Source: Verrucomicrobiia bacterium (GTDB lineage: Bacteria > Verrucomicrobiota > Verrucomicrobiia > Opitutales > Cerasicoccaceae). From it: a DNA stretch of 64,000 bases. Where the stretch lies: contig JAUIAM010000004.1 of assembly GCA_030425485.1 (NCBI GenBank), forward strand, positions 62,001-126,000, in the 5' to 3' direction. Positions within the stretch are counted from its first letter, which is position 1. Each line of letters begins with the position of its first letter. The position numbers and the translations under genes were made by a program. Below the pieces are notes generated by a model, which was given only the letters and a program-made list of their open reading frames with translations, was not told the origin of the DNA and ran no database searches. This document shows, piece by piece, positions 44,318 through 54,452 of the stretch.

Positions 44318-45850
44318 CTACTTGGCCGTTTCGACGAAGCGCTGCTCGCGGACAAGGGTGACCTTGATCGTACCCGGGTACTGAAGCTCGTCCTCAATGC
44401 GCTGGCGTATCTTCCGGGCTAGGCTGCGGGCCCCGAGATCGTCCACCGCCTCGGGGGAGACGATGACGCGGATTTCGCGCCCGGCCTGCACCGCGTAGGC
44501 CTCCGAGACCTCCTCGTAGTTGAGGGCGATGTCCTCCAGGCTGCGCACACGCTGCACGTAGCCGTCCATGGAGTCCGTGCGGGCCCCGGGACGCGTGGCC
44601 GAGAGCGAGTCGGCCACCTTGGTCAGCGCAGCGTACACGCTGGTGGCCTCGACTTCGTCGTGTGAGCAAGCCACAGCATTGACCACGATGGGGTCTTCAC
44701 CGTGACGCTGGAGCAGGCGCGAGGCACTGGCGGCATGGCTGCCCTCGTACTCGTGGTCGATGGCCTTGCCCAGGTCGTGCAGGAGGCCGCAACGCTTGGC
44801 CAGCTCGGGGTCCAGCCCCAGCTCAGAAGCCAGCAGCGAAGCCAGAAAGGCCACCTCCACGGAGTGTTCGAGCGTATTCTGGTTATTGGAAAGCCGATAG
44901 TGGAGCATGCCCAGCAGGCGGATCACCTCGGGGTGCAGGCCGTGGAGGCGGAGCTTGAGCAGGGCACTTTCGCCGAGCTGGATAACGTGGTCCTCCATAT
45001 CGCGCCGGACGCTGTCCACGGTCTCCTCAATGGAAACGGGGTGGATGCGCCCGTCCTTAATCAGGCGCTCCAGAGCGATACGGGCCACCTCGCGGCGAAC
45101 AGGGTCGAAGGACGAGACAAGGATTGTACCGGGGGTCTCGTCGATCATGAGGGTGACGCCCGTGGCGCGCTCGAAGGACTTGATGTTGCGGCCCTCGCGG
45201 CCAATGATCCGCCCTTTCATGTCCTCGCTGGGCAAATCGACAATCGTTGCGCTTATCTGCTGGGAAACGCTGCTGCCGACCCGCTGCATGACGTCGATCA
45301 GGATGCGCTGGGCCTCGGACTTGGCCTCGTCCTCGGCATGGATGACCATCTCGCGCTGAATCTGCTGCAATTCGCCGGCGGTCTGCTCGCGGGCCTCCTC
45401 GCGCAGGAGCTGGCGAGCCTCCTCGTCGGAGATGTCGGCGATGCGCTTGAGAAGCGTCTCGTAGTGATCGACCAGATTCTCGTAGCGCGCCTGCTCAGCC
45501 AGGGTGTCAGTGCGGATCTTGTCGATCTCGGCCTCGCGGTGCGAGAGGCGCTGGCGAACACGATCGATGTCCTTGCGACGGGCTTGCAGGTCCTCCTCTT
45601 CGCGCTGGATTTTCTGGCGGCGTTCGTTCAGGAAGGCTTCGCGGTCGACCCGCTCCTTTTCAAATTCAATCGTGGCCTGACTGCGGATTTCACGGGCCTG
45701 AATTTCAGCATCCTTGCGGGCCAGCTCGACAATCTCGTCAGCCTGAATGCGGGCAAGCTTGATGCGTCTCGACAGCAACATCCACCCCATCAGCAAGGCC
45801 AGCCCTGCCCCACAGGCAAAGGCCAGTATCAACTCCCACGAGAACGTCAT
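44318..45850 (-). CDS. rny: ribonuclease Y
   Basis: A 510-residue membrane-anchored endoribonuclease that starts mRNA decay. It has an N-terminal helix (residues about 5-25), a long charged coiled coil to about 190, a KH domain with GRIIGREGRNIKSFE, and an HD domain with CGLLHDLGKAIDHE (metal ligands H and D) and ACSHDEVEA. The start is ATG 45850 (MTFSWEL), directly giving the anchor. RNase E/G is encoded 1.5 kb away, so this genome has both decay systems. Confidence 0.95.
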   Translation of the reverse strand: MTFSWELILAFACGAGLALLMGWMLLSRRIKLARIQADEIVELARKDAEIQAREIRSQATIEFEKERVDREAFLNERRQKIQREEEDLQARRKDIDRVRQRLSHREAEIDKIRTDTLAEQARYENLVDHYETLLKRIADISDEEARQLLREEAREQTAGELQQIQREMVIHAEDEAKSEAQRILIDVMQRVGSSVSQQISATIVDLPSEDMKGRIIGREGRNIKSFERATGVTLMIDETPGTILVSSFDPVRREVARIALERLIKDGRIHPVSIEETVDSVRRDMEDHVIQLGESALLKLRLHGLHPEVIRLLGMLHYRLSNNQNTLEHSVEVAFLASLLASELGLDPELAKRCGLLHDLGKAIDHEYEGSHAASASRLLQRHGEDPIVVNAVACSHDEVEATSVYAALTKVADSLSATRPGARTDSMDGYVQRVRSLEDIALNYEEVSEAYAVQAGREIRVIVSPEAVDDLGARSLARKIRQRIEDELQYPGTIKVTLVREQRFVETAK

Positions 45851-46018
45851 TTCACCATTAGTATCGCACAGCGCGTAAGCCAGAATGAAACCGCAGCGTA
45901 AATCTCCTGTCAATGTAGAACCAAGGGCAAGTGTGCCCAAGGAGCGGTATTTTAGTCACTTATAGGCTATTTCTGCTTTGCCAGTGTGGCAACTTACCCG
46001 TAACAGTGGCCCCCTTGC

Positions 46019-47290
46019 ATGACATCCCTGAGCCAGACAATTAAGCGCCTCGGCCTGCAGCGGGTCATCACCCTGAGTGATGAGCACCGCAGCGACTGGC
46101 TGTCGCCTGTGAGTATGCTCCTGCTGGGCATGATCGGGGTGTTTTTCATCTACTCGGCCCAGAGCTACTCCGGGGGCAGCTCGTGGAAGATGCAGATCGT
46201 GTGGATGGTGCTCGGTTTCGGAGCCTACAGCGTCATCTCGCTCATCAACTACAAGTTTTTCCTGGAAAACGCCCACCTGTTTTACTGGTTTGGCATCATG
46301 CTGCTGCTGCCGCTGGCCATCCAGGCCAATGTGCCGGGACTAAAGCTGCCGTTTGTCGAGTCACGGTTCGGGGCCACGCGGTGGCTGGACTTCGGCCCAT
46401 TTTCGCTCCAGCCATCCGAAGTGGCCAAGCTGACCACGCTCCTGATGGCCTCCAGCGTGCTGGCCCGCTCGGAGATCGGCACCCTCAAAGAGTCCATAAA
46501 GGTCTTGCTAAAAGTGGGTTTTACATTTTTTATTCCAGTGTTCCTGATTTTTCTGGAGCCCGATTTAGGCTCCTCGCTGGTCTTTGCTCCTATGGCCTTT
46601 GCGCTTCTTTATGTTTCTAATCTGTCCGAGAAGTTCTTCTTGAGTGTTTTCGGGCTTTTTCTGGTAGGCACGCTCATCATTGGCGTGGATATCTATCGCT
46701 ACCAGACATTTATGGAAGAGCAGGGCCTGTCCTTTACCGAGGACAAAGGCGCCTATGAAGACCAGTCTCTCATCCCTCTCAAAGATTACCAGCGCAACCG
46801 CATCCTGGGATTCGTGGCCCCGCAAGTGGTCGATCCCGCCGGAAACGGTGTCGCCTGGAACCGCAACCAATCGCTCATCGCTGTTTCCAGCGGCGGGCTT
46901 TATGGCAAGGGACCGGGCGAAGGCACTCAAGCCCGCCTGGGCTACCTGCCGCCGACGGTTGCGCCCAACGACTTCATCTTTTCCGTACTGGCCGAGGAAT
47001 CGGGCTTTATGGGCGGGATAATCGTTCTGTTTCTTTACGCCGTCCTCCTCATTAACGGGGTCCGCATCGCGGGCCTTGCGCGTGACAGGTTCGGTATGTT
47101 GCTGGCCATCGGGGTCAGCGTTATTTTCATGGTCCACATCTTCGTAAACATCGGTATGACTATCGGCCTGATGCCAATCACAGGCCTGCCTCTACCGTTT
47201 TTAAGTTACGGTGGCTCCTTTGTTTTAAGCTGTTGTGTATTACAAGGTTTCGTCCAAAGCGTTTACCGCTTTCGAAAGGATTTTTCATGA
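46019..47290 (+). CDS. rodA: rod-shape peptidoglycan glycosyltransferase RodA
   Basis: A 423-residue SEDS-family polymerase with about ten membrane helices. RodA builds glycan strands for cell elongation together with a class B PBP. Family marks are RFGATRWLDFGPFSLQPSEVAK, read in parts, FLEPDLGSSLVF with the catalytic aspartate, and the C-terminal GLPLPFLSYGGSF. It ends 103 bp before rng, an arrangement common near mre genes in many bacteria, though no mre or PBP gene is seen here. Confidence 0.95.
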   Translation: MTSLSQTIKRLGLQRVITLSDEHRSDWLSPVSMLLLGMIGVFFIYSAQSYSGGSSWKMQIVWMVLGFGAYSVISLINYKFFLENAHLFYWFGIMLLLPLAIQANVPGLKLPFVESRFGATRWLDFGPFSLQPSEVAKLTTLLMASSVLARSEIGTLKESIKVLLKVGFTFFIPVFLIFLEPDLGSSLVFAPMAFALLYVSNLSEKFFLSVFGLFLVGTLIIGVDIYRYQTFMEEQGLSFTEDKGAYEDQSLIPLKDYQRNRILGFVAPQVVDPAGNGVAWNRNQSLIAVSSGGLYGKGPGEGTQARLGYLPPTVAPNDFIFSVLAEESGFMGGIIVLFLYAVLLINGVRIAGLARDRFGMLLAIGVSVIFMVHIFVNIGMTIGLMPITGLPLPFLSYGGSFVLSCCVLQGFVQSVYRFRKDFS

Positions 47291-47392
47291 CATTTCTCCC
47301 TGTAGCGGACGGTTGTAAGGACCACACCCCCGCGGCAGGACGACAGCCAGGACAAAGGGCGCCCCTCCAACCTCAGGGAAAATCGCCCAATA

Positions 47393-49129
47393 ATGAAAAC
47401 CTCCTCAACCCAAGAAAAAAGCAAACTCGACACTGAACTCCGCTCTGCCCCCAAGGAAGAAATCGTCGAGCCCATCCCCCGCGAACAACTCAACAAGGAA
47501 TCCGCCAAACGGGCCAAAAAACGCCCCGTGCTCCAGAAAATTGCCCGCGTGCTCTCTGGCCAAAAGGATACCCCCTACCGCGAGCTCATCATCAACGCCG
47601 AGCCGCTGGAAACCCGTGTCGCCCTCCTCGTAGACGGCGTCCTGGAGAAGTTCGAAGTCGAGCGCGCCGGAGACAGCCGCATGGTCGGTGCCGTCTTTGC
47701 CGGTAAAATCCAGAACCTGGAGCCCGGCCTCAAGGCGGCCTTTGTCGACATCGGCCAGCCCAAGAATGCCTTTCTCCACTACTGGGACATCCTCCCGGCA
47801 GCCGACGACAAGACCGTCGAAATCGTCCGTAAGAACGAGTCTGCCGAGCAGAAAAAACGCCGCTCCCAGAAGCCGACCATCAAGGACATCCCCAAGCTCT
47901 ACCCCATTGGCTCGGACATCGTCGTCCAGATCACCAAGGGGCAGATCGGCACCAAGGGCCCGCGCACCACGACCAACCTTTCCCTGCCGGGGCGCTTCCT
48001 CGTCCTCACGCCTTTCTCCGGCCAGTGCGGCATCTCACGCAAAATCGAGAGCAAGCAGGAGCGCGACCGCCTCAAAGCCATGCTTGAAAAGCTGACCCTC
48101 CCCGAGGGCATGGGCATCATCGTCCGCACCGCCGGCGAGGGCAAAAAGGAGCGCTACTTCGTGCGCGACCTGCACATGCTGCTCAAGAAGTGGGAGAAGA
48201 TCGAGGCTGGCATGAAGGCCGGTAAGCCCGCCCTGCTCTATCAGGAGCCCGACATCATCGAGCGCACCATCCGCGACTTCCTCACCGAGGACATCGACCG
48301 CGTGCTCGTGGACAGCGAAGACCGCCACCAGTCCATCATCGAGAACATCTCCGAGGTCTCGCCCCGCTCCAAGAAGAAGATTTATCAGTTCAAGGAAGAC
48401 ATCCCGATCTTCGAGCGTTTCAACATCGAACGCCAGATAGAGCAGACCTTCCAGCGCACCGTCCCCCTGCCCAGCGGCGGCGAAATCGTCATCGACGAAA
48501 CCGAGGCCCTCGTGGCCATCGACGTCAACACCGGCTCGCACAAGGGCAAGGACAAGGGCGGCAAGGACTTCATCGTCAACGCCAACCTGGAGGCGGCCAG
48601 CGAAGCCGCCCGTCAGATCCGCCTGCGCAACATCGGCGGCCTCATCATCCTGGACTTCATCGACATGAAGAACAAGAAGGACCGCCAGGCTGTCTTTAAC
48701 CGCATGCGCCGCGAGATGGCCAAGGACAAGGCCAAGAGCCACGTCCTGCCCATCAGCCAGCTCGGCATCATGCAGATGACCCGCCAGCGCCACTCCGAGA
48801 GCAACGCCAGCGGCATTTACACTGGCTGCCCCTACTGCAACGGGCGTGGCATCGTGAAGAGCGACCGCACCATGAGCGTAGAAATCCAGCGCAAGCTGGT
48901 CAGCGTCATCCGCCACATGCGTAACACCACCCACAAGCAGGGCGAAAAAATCGAGCTGACCATCCTCCTCCACCCGACCAACCTCGAGCGCCTGCGCCAC
49001 GAGGACGAGGAGCACCTCATCGACATCGAGCAAGCCTACAACGTTGGGCTTTCCTTCAAGTCCGACTACGGCTACCATGTGGAGAATTTCCGCATCGTAG
49101 ACCCCAACGACGGGCACGAACTCCGCTAA
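47393..49129 (+). CDS. rng: ribonuclease E/G family protein
   Basis: A 578-residue endoribonuclease for mRNA decay and rRNA maturation. After a charged N-terminal extension of about 60 residues comes the S1 RNA-binding region ([23 protein letters not shown], in parts), then the DNase I-like catalytic core with [15 protein letters not shown] and LIILDFIDM, which hold the magnesium-binding aspartates. The zinc-link cysteines are present in CPYCNGRG. It lacks the long C-terminal scaffold of E. coli RNase E, so is RNase G-like in size. Confidence 0.94.
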   Translation: MKTSSTQEKSKLDTELRSAPKEEIVEPIPREQLNKESAKRAKKRPVLQKIARVLSGQKDTPYRELIINAEPLETRVALLVDGVLEKFEVERAGDSRMVGAVFAGKIQNLEPGLKAAFVDIGQPKNAFLHYWDILPAADDKTVEIVRKNESAEQKKRRSQKPTIKDIPKLYPIGSDIVVQITKGQIGTKGPRTTTNLSLPGRFLVLTPFSGQCGISRKIESKQERDRLKAMLEKLTLPEGMGIIVRTAGEGKKERYFVRDLHMLLKKWEKIEAGMKAGKPALLYQEPDIIERTIRDFLTEDIDRVLVDSEDRHQSIIENISEVSPRSKKKIYQFKEDIPIFERFNIERQIEQTFQRTVPLPSGGEIVIDETEALVAIDVNTGSHKGKDKGGKDFIVNANLEAASEAARQIRLRNIGGLIILDFIDMKNKKDRQAVFNRMRREMAKDKAKSHVLPISQLGIMQMTRQRHSESNASGIYTGCPYCNGRGIVKSDRTMSVEIQRKLVSVIRHMRNTTHKQGEKIELTILLHPTNLERLRHEDEEHLIDIEQAYNVGLSFKSDYGYHVENFRIVDPNDGHELR

Positions 49130-49138
49130 TCCATAGCC

Positions 49139-49639
49139 ATGAAGCCGCTCCTCCTTTTCTCGCTTGCACTCCTCGCCACCATCACCGCGCGGGGAGAATG
49201 GAACATCGTCAAGCCCAGCACGGAGCTCGACCAGCCGCTGCAGGGTGAGATATGGGGGAAGGCATTCACGCTCAAGGAAGCTACCTGGAACGATCATGCC
49301 CTCACCTTGGACTCGGTCGGCACCGCCAATGGCTGGTCCGAGAGCCAGGTGATTATCTTCCTCAACGACACCTCTCCCGGCTCGACAGAGGCTCCGCACG
49401 AGTGGGTGTTTTATCCCTCCATGGACGGCTTTGACGTCAGCTTTCCGCACATCCACATGAAATTCGCCAAGCCGGGCCAGCAATTTCCCGGCACCATGAT
49501 GTACATGGGCGAATACACCCTGCGCCTCGTGCTGGTGAAAAAAACGGACAAGCTGGCCCAATTCGAAATCCACCTTTCCCTGCCCGATTACCAGAAGTCG
49601 TACCTCATGGGGCAATTCGAAGCCAACATTCAAAACTAG
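49139..49639 (+). CDS. hypothetical secreted protein
   Basis: A 166-residue protein with a signal peptide (1-19, cleavage near TARG-EW) and a small beta-rich domain with no recognised family. Segments include QPLQGEIWGKAFTLKEATW and FPGTMMYMGEYTLRLVL. It follows rng by 9 bp and precedes another small gene by 13 bp, so all three are probably one transcript. Confidence 0.65.
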   Translation: MKPLLLFSLALLATITARGEWNIVKPSTELDQPLQGEIWGKAFTLKEATWNDHALTLDSVGTANGWSESQVIIFLNDTSPGSTEAPHEWVFYPSMDGFDVSFPHIHMKFAKPGQQFPGTMMYMGEYTLRLVLVKKTDKLAQFEIHLSLPDYQKSYLMGQFEANIQN

Positions 49640-49652
49640 CCACTGCTTTAAC

Positions 49653-50006
49653 ATGAAACCTCGTAACCTGCGCCACCGCCTGGAAAAAGCCGCCAAGCTC
49701 CTCGTCATCGTGCAAAAGCACATGCCCGAGGTGAAATGCCAGTTCGATGACAACAAGGGAGACTCAGGCCACCTGATCGTCCACCTGCCCTTGGGCAGTG
49801 ACGCCAGCAAGCTGGGTAAGGACCTGGAGTCCAAGGGCTTTGCCTTTACCCGCACGCGCAACCCCTGGCTGGGCAACATGACCTACCGTGGCAAAAAAGA
49901 AGAGCAGCCCGACATCCTCATCGAAGTCGAGATCCATGCCGATCGCCTGAACCCTTCGCGCGAGATTGCCCCCTGCCCGCACACTTTCCGCGAAGAAAAG
50001 AGCTAA
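49653..50006 (+). CDS. hypothetical protein
   Basis: A 117-residue basic protein without signal peptide or membrane helix. Its first half is helical and basic (RNLRHRLEKAAKLLVIVQK), its second half has NPWLGNMTYRGKKEEQPD and ILIEVEIHADRL. No family is recognised. It follows the small secreted protein gene closely. Confidence 0.6.
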   Translation: MKPRNLRHRLEKAAKLLVIVQKHMPEVKCQFDDNKGDSGHLIVHLPLGSDASKLGKDLESKGFAFTRTRNPWLGNMTYRGKKEEQPDILIEVEIHADRLNPSREIAPCPHTFREEKS

Positions 50007-50117
50007 TGCCCCGAAACGGGGGCAATCGGCCGAGGCTGAGTTATTTTGAGAACACGCCACGGGCATTGCGCTTGCCGCCAAACGGTTCTTGTGACAGATT
50101 ACGCGGCTGAATCGAGT

Positions 50118-51224
50118 ATGGCAAACCTACTCATAGTTGATGACATCGAGGGCGTCCACGAGATGCTCGACATCGTCTTTGTCGACGCCGGGCACCAGGT
50201 CGAGCACGCCCTGCTGGGCTCTCAGGCCCTGCACATTTACCGCGATACCGATATCGACCTCGTCATCACCGACATCCAGATGCCCGGCATGAGCGGGCTG
50301 GAACTGCTCAAGGAACTCCGCACGCTGGACGAAGACGTGGTTGTCATCGTGACTACGGCTGAAAATTCCAAGCAGTACGCCATTGAAGCCCTGCGACTGG
50401 GCGCCTTCGACTACGTGGAAAAGCCTTTCGACGAAGACGAACTGCTCGGTATGGTCGAGCGCGGCCTGGCTCAGCGCAGAAAGCTGCTCAAGGTTAACGG
50501 GATCGAAAATGCCTCGCCCGAAGTGCGCCAGGAGCTGAGTGAACTGCGCAAGGAGCTCGACGCACGCAACGAAGCCCTGGAAAAAGCCAGCCAGCGCACT
50601 GCCGAGCTTGAGCAAAGCCTGGAGGAGCGCGAAAACCAGATAAAGCAACAGAAGCAGTTGGAGAAAGACCTCCGCAAGCGCCAAAAAGAGCTCGAACTGC
50701 GTGAGGAGGCCTTTCGCGCCATGGACGCCACCCTCAAGGAGCGCATGGCCAGCCTGAAGCAGCTCAAAAAGCAGAAGCAGGGCGGACTTTCCGAGGAAGA
50801 CAGCGCCGCACTGGCCCAGCTCAAAGCCGAACTGGCCAGCCGCGAGAGTGCCCTGGAGGCCATGGAATCGACCATTCTCGAACGCGAGCAATTTTTACAG
50901 GAGAGCGAGGAGTCACTTTTTGAAAAAGGCCAGCGCCTGACCGAGCTGGAAGCCGAGCTCGAACAAATGCGCGACGACCTCTCTGCCAGCGGAAAGGGTA
51001 CAGGCGGAAGCCTCTCCGCCGAGGAGCAGGCCGAGATGACCCAACTCAAGGAAGCCCTGGCAGCCCGGGAAGCAGAGCAGAGCCAGCTTGAAGAAGACCT
51101 CAAGGCACGCGAGCAATCCCTCAAGCGGGCCGAGGCGTTAATTAAGGCCCGCGAGCAGTTTTTACGACAGAGCGAAAGCATTCTTTTCGGCGAAGATAAT
51201 CCCTCTGAGAAAAAAGATGACTAA
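50118..51224 (+). CDS. response-regulator receiver domain with long coiled coil
   Basis: A 368-residue protein. Residues 1-125 are a receiver domain with acidic pair D8/D9, phospho-acceptor D52 (ITDIQMPGMSG) and the conserved lysine in YVEKPFDEDE. The rest, about 130-368, is almost all charged coiled coil (repeats like LEQSLEERENQIKQQ and LEAELEQMRDDL) with no DNA-binding or enzyme domain. This REC-coiled-coil layout recalls FrzS- or RomR-like localisation proteins, but homology is not claimed. ATG 50118 is chosen at the receiver start. A partner kinase is not adjacent; a hybrid kinase is at 57575. Confidence 0.8.
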   Translation: MANLLIVDDIEGVHEMLDIVFVDAGHQVEHALLGSQALHIYRDTDIDLVITDIQMPGMSGLELLKELRTLDEDVVVIVTTAENSKQYAIEALRLGAFDYVEKPFDEDELLGMVERGLAQRRKLLKVNGIENASPEVRQELSELRKELDARNEALEKASQRTAELEQSLEERENQIKQQKQLEKDLRKRQKELELREEAFRAMDATLKERMASLKQLKKQKQGGLSEEDSAALAQLKAELASRESALEAMESTILEREQFLQESEESLFEKGQRLTELEAELEQMRDDLSASGKGTGGSLSAEEQAEMTQLKEALAAREAEQSQLEEDLKAREQSLKRAEALIKAREQFLRQSESILFGEDNPSEKKDD

Positions 51225-51302
51225 AGTCGACCTTTTGGCCTTTGCCTAGCTAGAGAGCTGTGTAAACTTCTATCATACCTGCTACCTAGTGAATCATCTG
51301 TC

Positions 51303-52457
51303 ATGCACATCCTCGTCGCTTTTGATAAGTTCAAAGACTGCATGACCGCCCAGGAGGCCTGCCAAATTGCGCAGGAGGTCATCCTCAAACTCCACCCGAA
51401 CTGGACGGTCAGTATCGCCCCCATCACCGATGGTGGGGAAGGTTTTTGTGAAATCCTAACGCGCTCTGCCTTTGGCAAAATGGAGCGCGTCCCCGTGCTC
51501 GGTCCCCAGTTGGACCCGCAAACCGCCCGGATCGGTTATGTGGAGATTGGTACCCTGGGGAAAAGTACCCGCGACATCCTCAAGCTGCCTACCGAGGGCA
51601 AGCTGGCCGTGATCGAAATGGCCCAGGCCAGCGGTCTCCAGTCGATCCCCGTCGGTAAGCGCGACCCCTGGATCGCCTCCAGCTACGGAACGGGGCAGCT
51701 CATCGCCGAAGCCGCGGACGCCGGAGCGATGGAGATCCTGCTAGGCATCGGCGGCAGTGCCACCAACGACCTCGGCATGGGTGCGCTGGAAGCCATCGGC
51801 CTTGAGCTGATGGACACCAAAATGGGCCTGATCGACCACGCCACCCCCCGGGACTGGTCACGCGTGGGGCGTATTGCCGGGGACATCTGGCCCCACATCC
51901 CCCGGATCAACATCGCCTGTGATGTCGAGACGACCTTGCTCGGCCCCAACGGCGCCACCGCGGTCTATGGCCCGCAAAAGGGGCTCAAAATGGACGACTA
52001 CCCGCAGTTGGAAAAAGCTGTCGGCACGATGGCCAAGCAACTCTGCGATCACTTTGACAAGCCCCGCAGCACGATGGCTCAGCCCGGCACCGGAGCCGCC
52101 GGGGGCATCGGTTTTGGCCTGATGACGGCCTGCGACGCCCGCATGGTAAACGGTTTCTCCCTCGTGCAATCCTGGCTCCAGCTCAAGGAGAAGATCGCCG
52201 ACGCGGACCTCGTCATCACTGGCGAAGGGAAGTTCGACCGCAGCTCGCTTCAGGGCAAAGGTCCGGGCTCCATCCTCCGCGAGGCCGCCCGGCAGCACAA
52301 GCATGCCAAGGTCTTTGCCGGCCTGGTGGAGAGTAAACTCGCCCTGCCGCACAAGACCACGGCAGAGGTCATGGCCCCCCCCGGCTACACGAAAGAGCGA
52401 TCGATTGCCGATGGGAAGAAACTCTTGGCCAAAAAGCTGGTCGAAGTGTTCAAGTAA
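51303..52457 (+). CDS. glycerate kinase
   Basis: A 384-residue kinase of the GarK/GlxK type (glycerate kinase family 1), near the usual 380 residues. It phosphorylates D-glycerate, most members giving 2-phosphoglycerate. Seen are FDKFKDCMTAQEA at the start, APITDGGEGF, LLGIGGSATNDLGMG and GEGKFDRSSLQGKGP. It may feed serine or glyoxylate-derived carbon to glycolysis. Followed 8 bp later by a DUF2062 gene. Confidence 0.9.
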   Translation: MHILVAFDKFKDCMTAQEACQIAQEVILKLHPNWTVSIAPITDGGEGFCEILTRSAFGKMERVPVLGPQLDPQTARIGYVEIGTLGKSTRDILKLPTEGKLAVIEMAQASGLQSIPVGKRDPWIASSYGTGQLIAEAADAGAMEILLGIGGSATNDLGMGALEAIGLELMDTKMGLIDHATPRDWSRVGRIAGDIWPHIPRINIACDVETTLLGPNGATAVYGPQKGLKMDDYPQLEKAVGTMAKQLCDHFDKPRSTMAQPGTGAAGGIGFGLMTACDARMVNGFSLVQSWLQLKEKIADADLVITGEGKFDRSSLQGKGPGSILREAARQHKHAKVFAGLVESKLALPHKTTAEVMAPPGYTKERSIADGKKLLAKKLVEVFK

Positions 52458-52465
52458 GGGCCCGG

Positions 52466-53221
52466 ATGACCGCAGAAGAGTTACTCGAAAAATTTAGACA
52501 GAAAAGGCATGAGCGCATTCGCCGTGTCAAAAAGCTCATGCGCCCCCTTCCGAGGCGCAGCAACGTCCACCGCTACCCCTTCCTGAAGTGGTTTGCCCAG
52601 ACCGCCCGGGCCCGCTCCTACCTGTGGTCCTTTCGCCGCCAGCACATCATTTCTGCCATCTACATCGGCTGCATCCTGAGCATGCTTCCGATCTATGGCA
52701 TTCAGGTGCCACTAGCCTTCATCCTTTCGCTTTTCCTGCGCTGCAACCTCATGATTATGATTGCCACGCAGTTCATCACAAACCCGGTGACGGCCGTCCC
52801 GCTGTACACCGCCGCCTGCTTCCTCGGGCTGCAGATCCTGTATTTGCTGGGTTATGACATCCCCGGCGGGTCTGCCTGGGAGTTTGCCGGCATCATGGCC
52901 TCCAACCTCAAGGCCATCCTCTTCAGCGTCGTGGGCAACGCCAACGCGCAACAGAGCGTCAACGCGCTGGTCAGCGAAAGCGGCATGAGCCTGATGAAGC
53001 TCGGCTACCTCGCCTTCATCTCGACGGTCATCGGCGGAGCAATCATTGGTTACTTTATCGGATTCATTTTCAGTTGCGTCTACCAGGGGATGGCCAAGTA
53101 CTATGCCAGCAGTCACCGACAGATGCAGCTACACTTCGAAAAATTGCACCCCAAGCTCAAGCTTGGCCGCCAGAACCGGACAAAACCGCCCCAGCAGCCA
53201 GATGATGCCCCATCGAGCTAA
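52466..53221 (+). CDS. DUF2062 membrane protein
   Basis: A 251-residue membrane protein with a basic N-terminus (RRVKKLMRPLPRRSN), three or so hydrophobic helices and the DUF2062 stretch ISAIYIGCILSMLPIYGIQ followed by ITNPVTAVPLY. The domain is widespread; the function is unknown, with proposed links to envelope or cell-wall lipids. Its 3' end overlaps the NamZ gene by 20 bp. Confidence 0.82.
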   Translation: MTAEELLEKFRQKRHERIRRVKKLMRPLPRRSNVHRYPFLKWFAQTARARSYLWSFRRQHIISAIYIGCILSMLPIYGIQVPLAFILSLFLRCNLMIMIATQFITNPVTAVPLYTAACFLGLQILYLLGYDIPGGSAWEFAGIMASNLKAILFSVVGNANAQQSVNALVSESGMSLMKLGYLAFISTVIGGAIIGYFIGFIFSCVYQGMAKYYASSHRQMQLHFEKLHPKLKLGRQNRTKPPQQPDDAPSS

Positions 53222-54452
53222 GGGTATCCTCGCCGGGCTGCTTCTGCTGGCCTGCCTCTGCCTGCCCGCTACCGCGCAGGCCCGCGTCCTACTGGGCATC
53301 GATGTCCTTGAGGCAAAACACTTCGACTCCCTCCGCGGCTTGCGCATCGGCCTGCTCACCCACGGGGCAGGCGTCAACGGCGAGGGCGTCCCCACCTGGA
53401 AAGTCCTCTACGATGCACCCGAGATAAACCTCGTCGCGCTCTACGGCCCCGAGCACGGCATCGACGGCAAGACCAAGGCGGAAAAGTACGTGCCCACCAC
53501 GACGCACGCCGCCACCGGGCTCCCCGCCTACTCCCTTTACGGCCCCACGCGCAAGCCCACCCCGGAGATGCTCAGCGGCATCGACCTCATGATCATCGAC
53601 CTGCAGGACATCGGCGTGCGCAGCTACACCTACGTCAGTGCCATGCGCCTGACGATGGAGGCCTGCTTCGAGGCCGGCATCCCCGTCATGGTGCTCGACC
53701 GTCCCAACCCTCTCGGTGGGCGCAAGGTAGACGGGCCCATGCTGGACAAGCACCTCATGTCCTACGTCGGTGCGTTTCGCGTGCCCTACGTGCACGGCCT
53801 GACCATTGGCGAACTCGCCCTCATGGCCAAGCACATCCCGGGCTGGATGGACGTCAGCGTAGAGGTCCAGCAGCAAGGTAAGCTCTACGTCATCCCCATG
53901 GAGGGCTGGGGCCGCGACATGCTCTGGACCGATACCGGGCTCAGATGGACCCCCACCTCCCCGGCTATACCGGACTTTGCCGCCGCCGTCGGCTATGCCA
54001 TGACGGGCCTCGGCTGCCAGCTTGGCGGCTTCCGCCACGGCTACGGCGAAGGCTACCCCTTTCGCCTGCTCAACTTCACCAACAAGCCCCCCGAGCACCT
54101 TGCCCGCACCCTCAACTCGATCGGAATCAAGGGGCTGCAGTTTCACCCGCAACCGAGCTGGGAGAAAGTCCCCGGCGTATATGTTGTCGTAACCGACTGG
54201 GACGCGCTGCACCCGACCGAGTTGAGCTTTCACCTCATGCGTCTGGCCGCAGCGTGGAACGAGAGTAACCCCTTCGCCGATGCCAGCAAGAGCCGTGCCC
54301 TGCTCTTTAACAAGCACACCGGCTCTCAGGACTGGTGGAACGAACTCGTAACGCGCGGCGACCGGGCCCGCGTGGAAACCTTTCTCAAAGAGTGGGACGC
54401 CCGCGCCCGGGAATTCCAAAGCTCCAGCCAACGCTACTGGCTCTATCGCTAG
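53202..54452 (+). CDS. NamZ-type exo-beta-N-acetylmuramidase (GH171, DUF1343)
   Basis: A 416-residue secreted enzyme with signal peptide (about 1-25, cleavage near AQA-RV). It carries the family motifs GPEHGIDG, DLQDIGVRSYTY, VLDRPNPLGG and QLGGFRHGYGEGYPFRLLNF; the His/Asp-rich motifs likely form the active site. The family removes terminal MurNAc from peptidoglycan fragments. ATG 53202 gives the signal peptide, while longer frames run through the DUF2062 gene. Its TAG stop lies in a CTAG, at the edge of the hairpin-rich element at 54453. Confidence 0.88.
   Translation: MMPHRAKGILAGLLLLACLCLPATAQARVLLGIDVLEAKHFDSLRGLRIGLLTHGAGVNGEGVPTWKVLYDAPEINLVALYGPEHGIDGKTKAEKYVPTTTHAATGLPAYSLYGPTRKPTPEMLSGIDLMIIDLQDIGVRSYTYVSAMRLTMEACFEAGIPVMVLDRPNPLGGRKVDGPMLDKHLMSYVGAFRVPYVHGLTIGELALMAKHIPGWMDVSVEVQQQGKLYVIPMEGWGRDMLWTDTGLRWTPTSPAIPDFAAAVGYAMTGLGCQLGGFRHGYGEGYPFRLLNFTNKPPEHLARTLNSIGIKGLQFHPQPSWEKVPGVYVVVTDWDALHPTELSFHLMRLAAAWNESNPFADASKSRALLFNKHTGSQDWWNELVTRGDRARVETFLKEWDARAREFQSSSQRYWLYR

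Noticed and set aside
44702-45901. 399-codon open frame antisense to rny
   Set aside because: RNase Y is unmistakable here; the frame is a shadow of its coiled-coil region.
48035-49879. 614-codon open frame antisense to rng
   Set aside because: It covers the complete RNase E/G gene on the other strand; its product is repetitive in Val, Leu, Asp and Gly, with no family resemblance, as expected of a shadow of GC-rich coding sequence.
53289-54431. 380-codon open frame antisense to the NamZ gene
   Set aside because: NamZ has a signal peptide and all family motifs; the antisense product has no recognisable domain.
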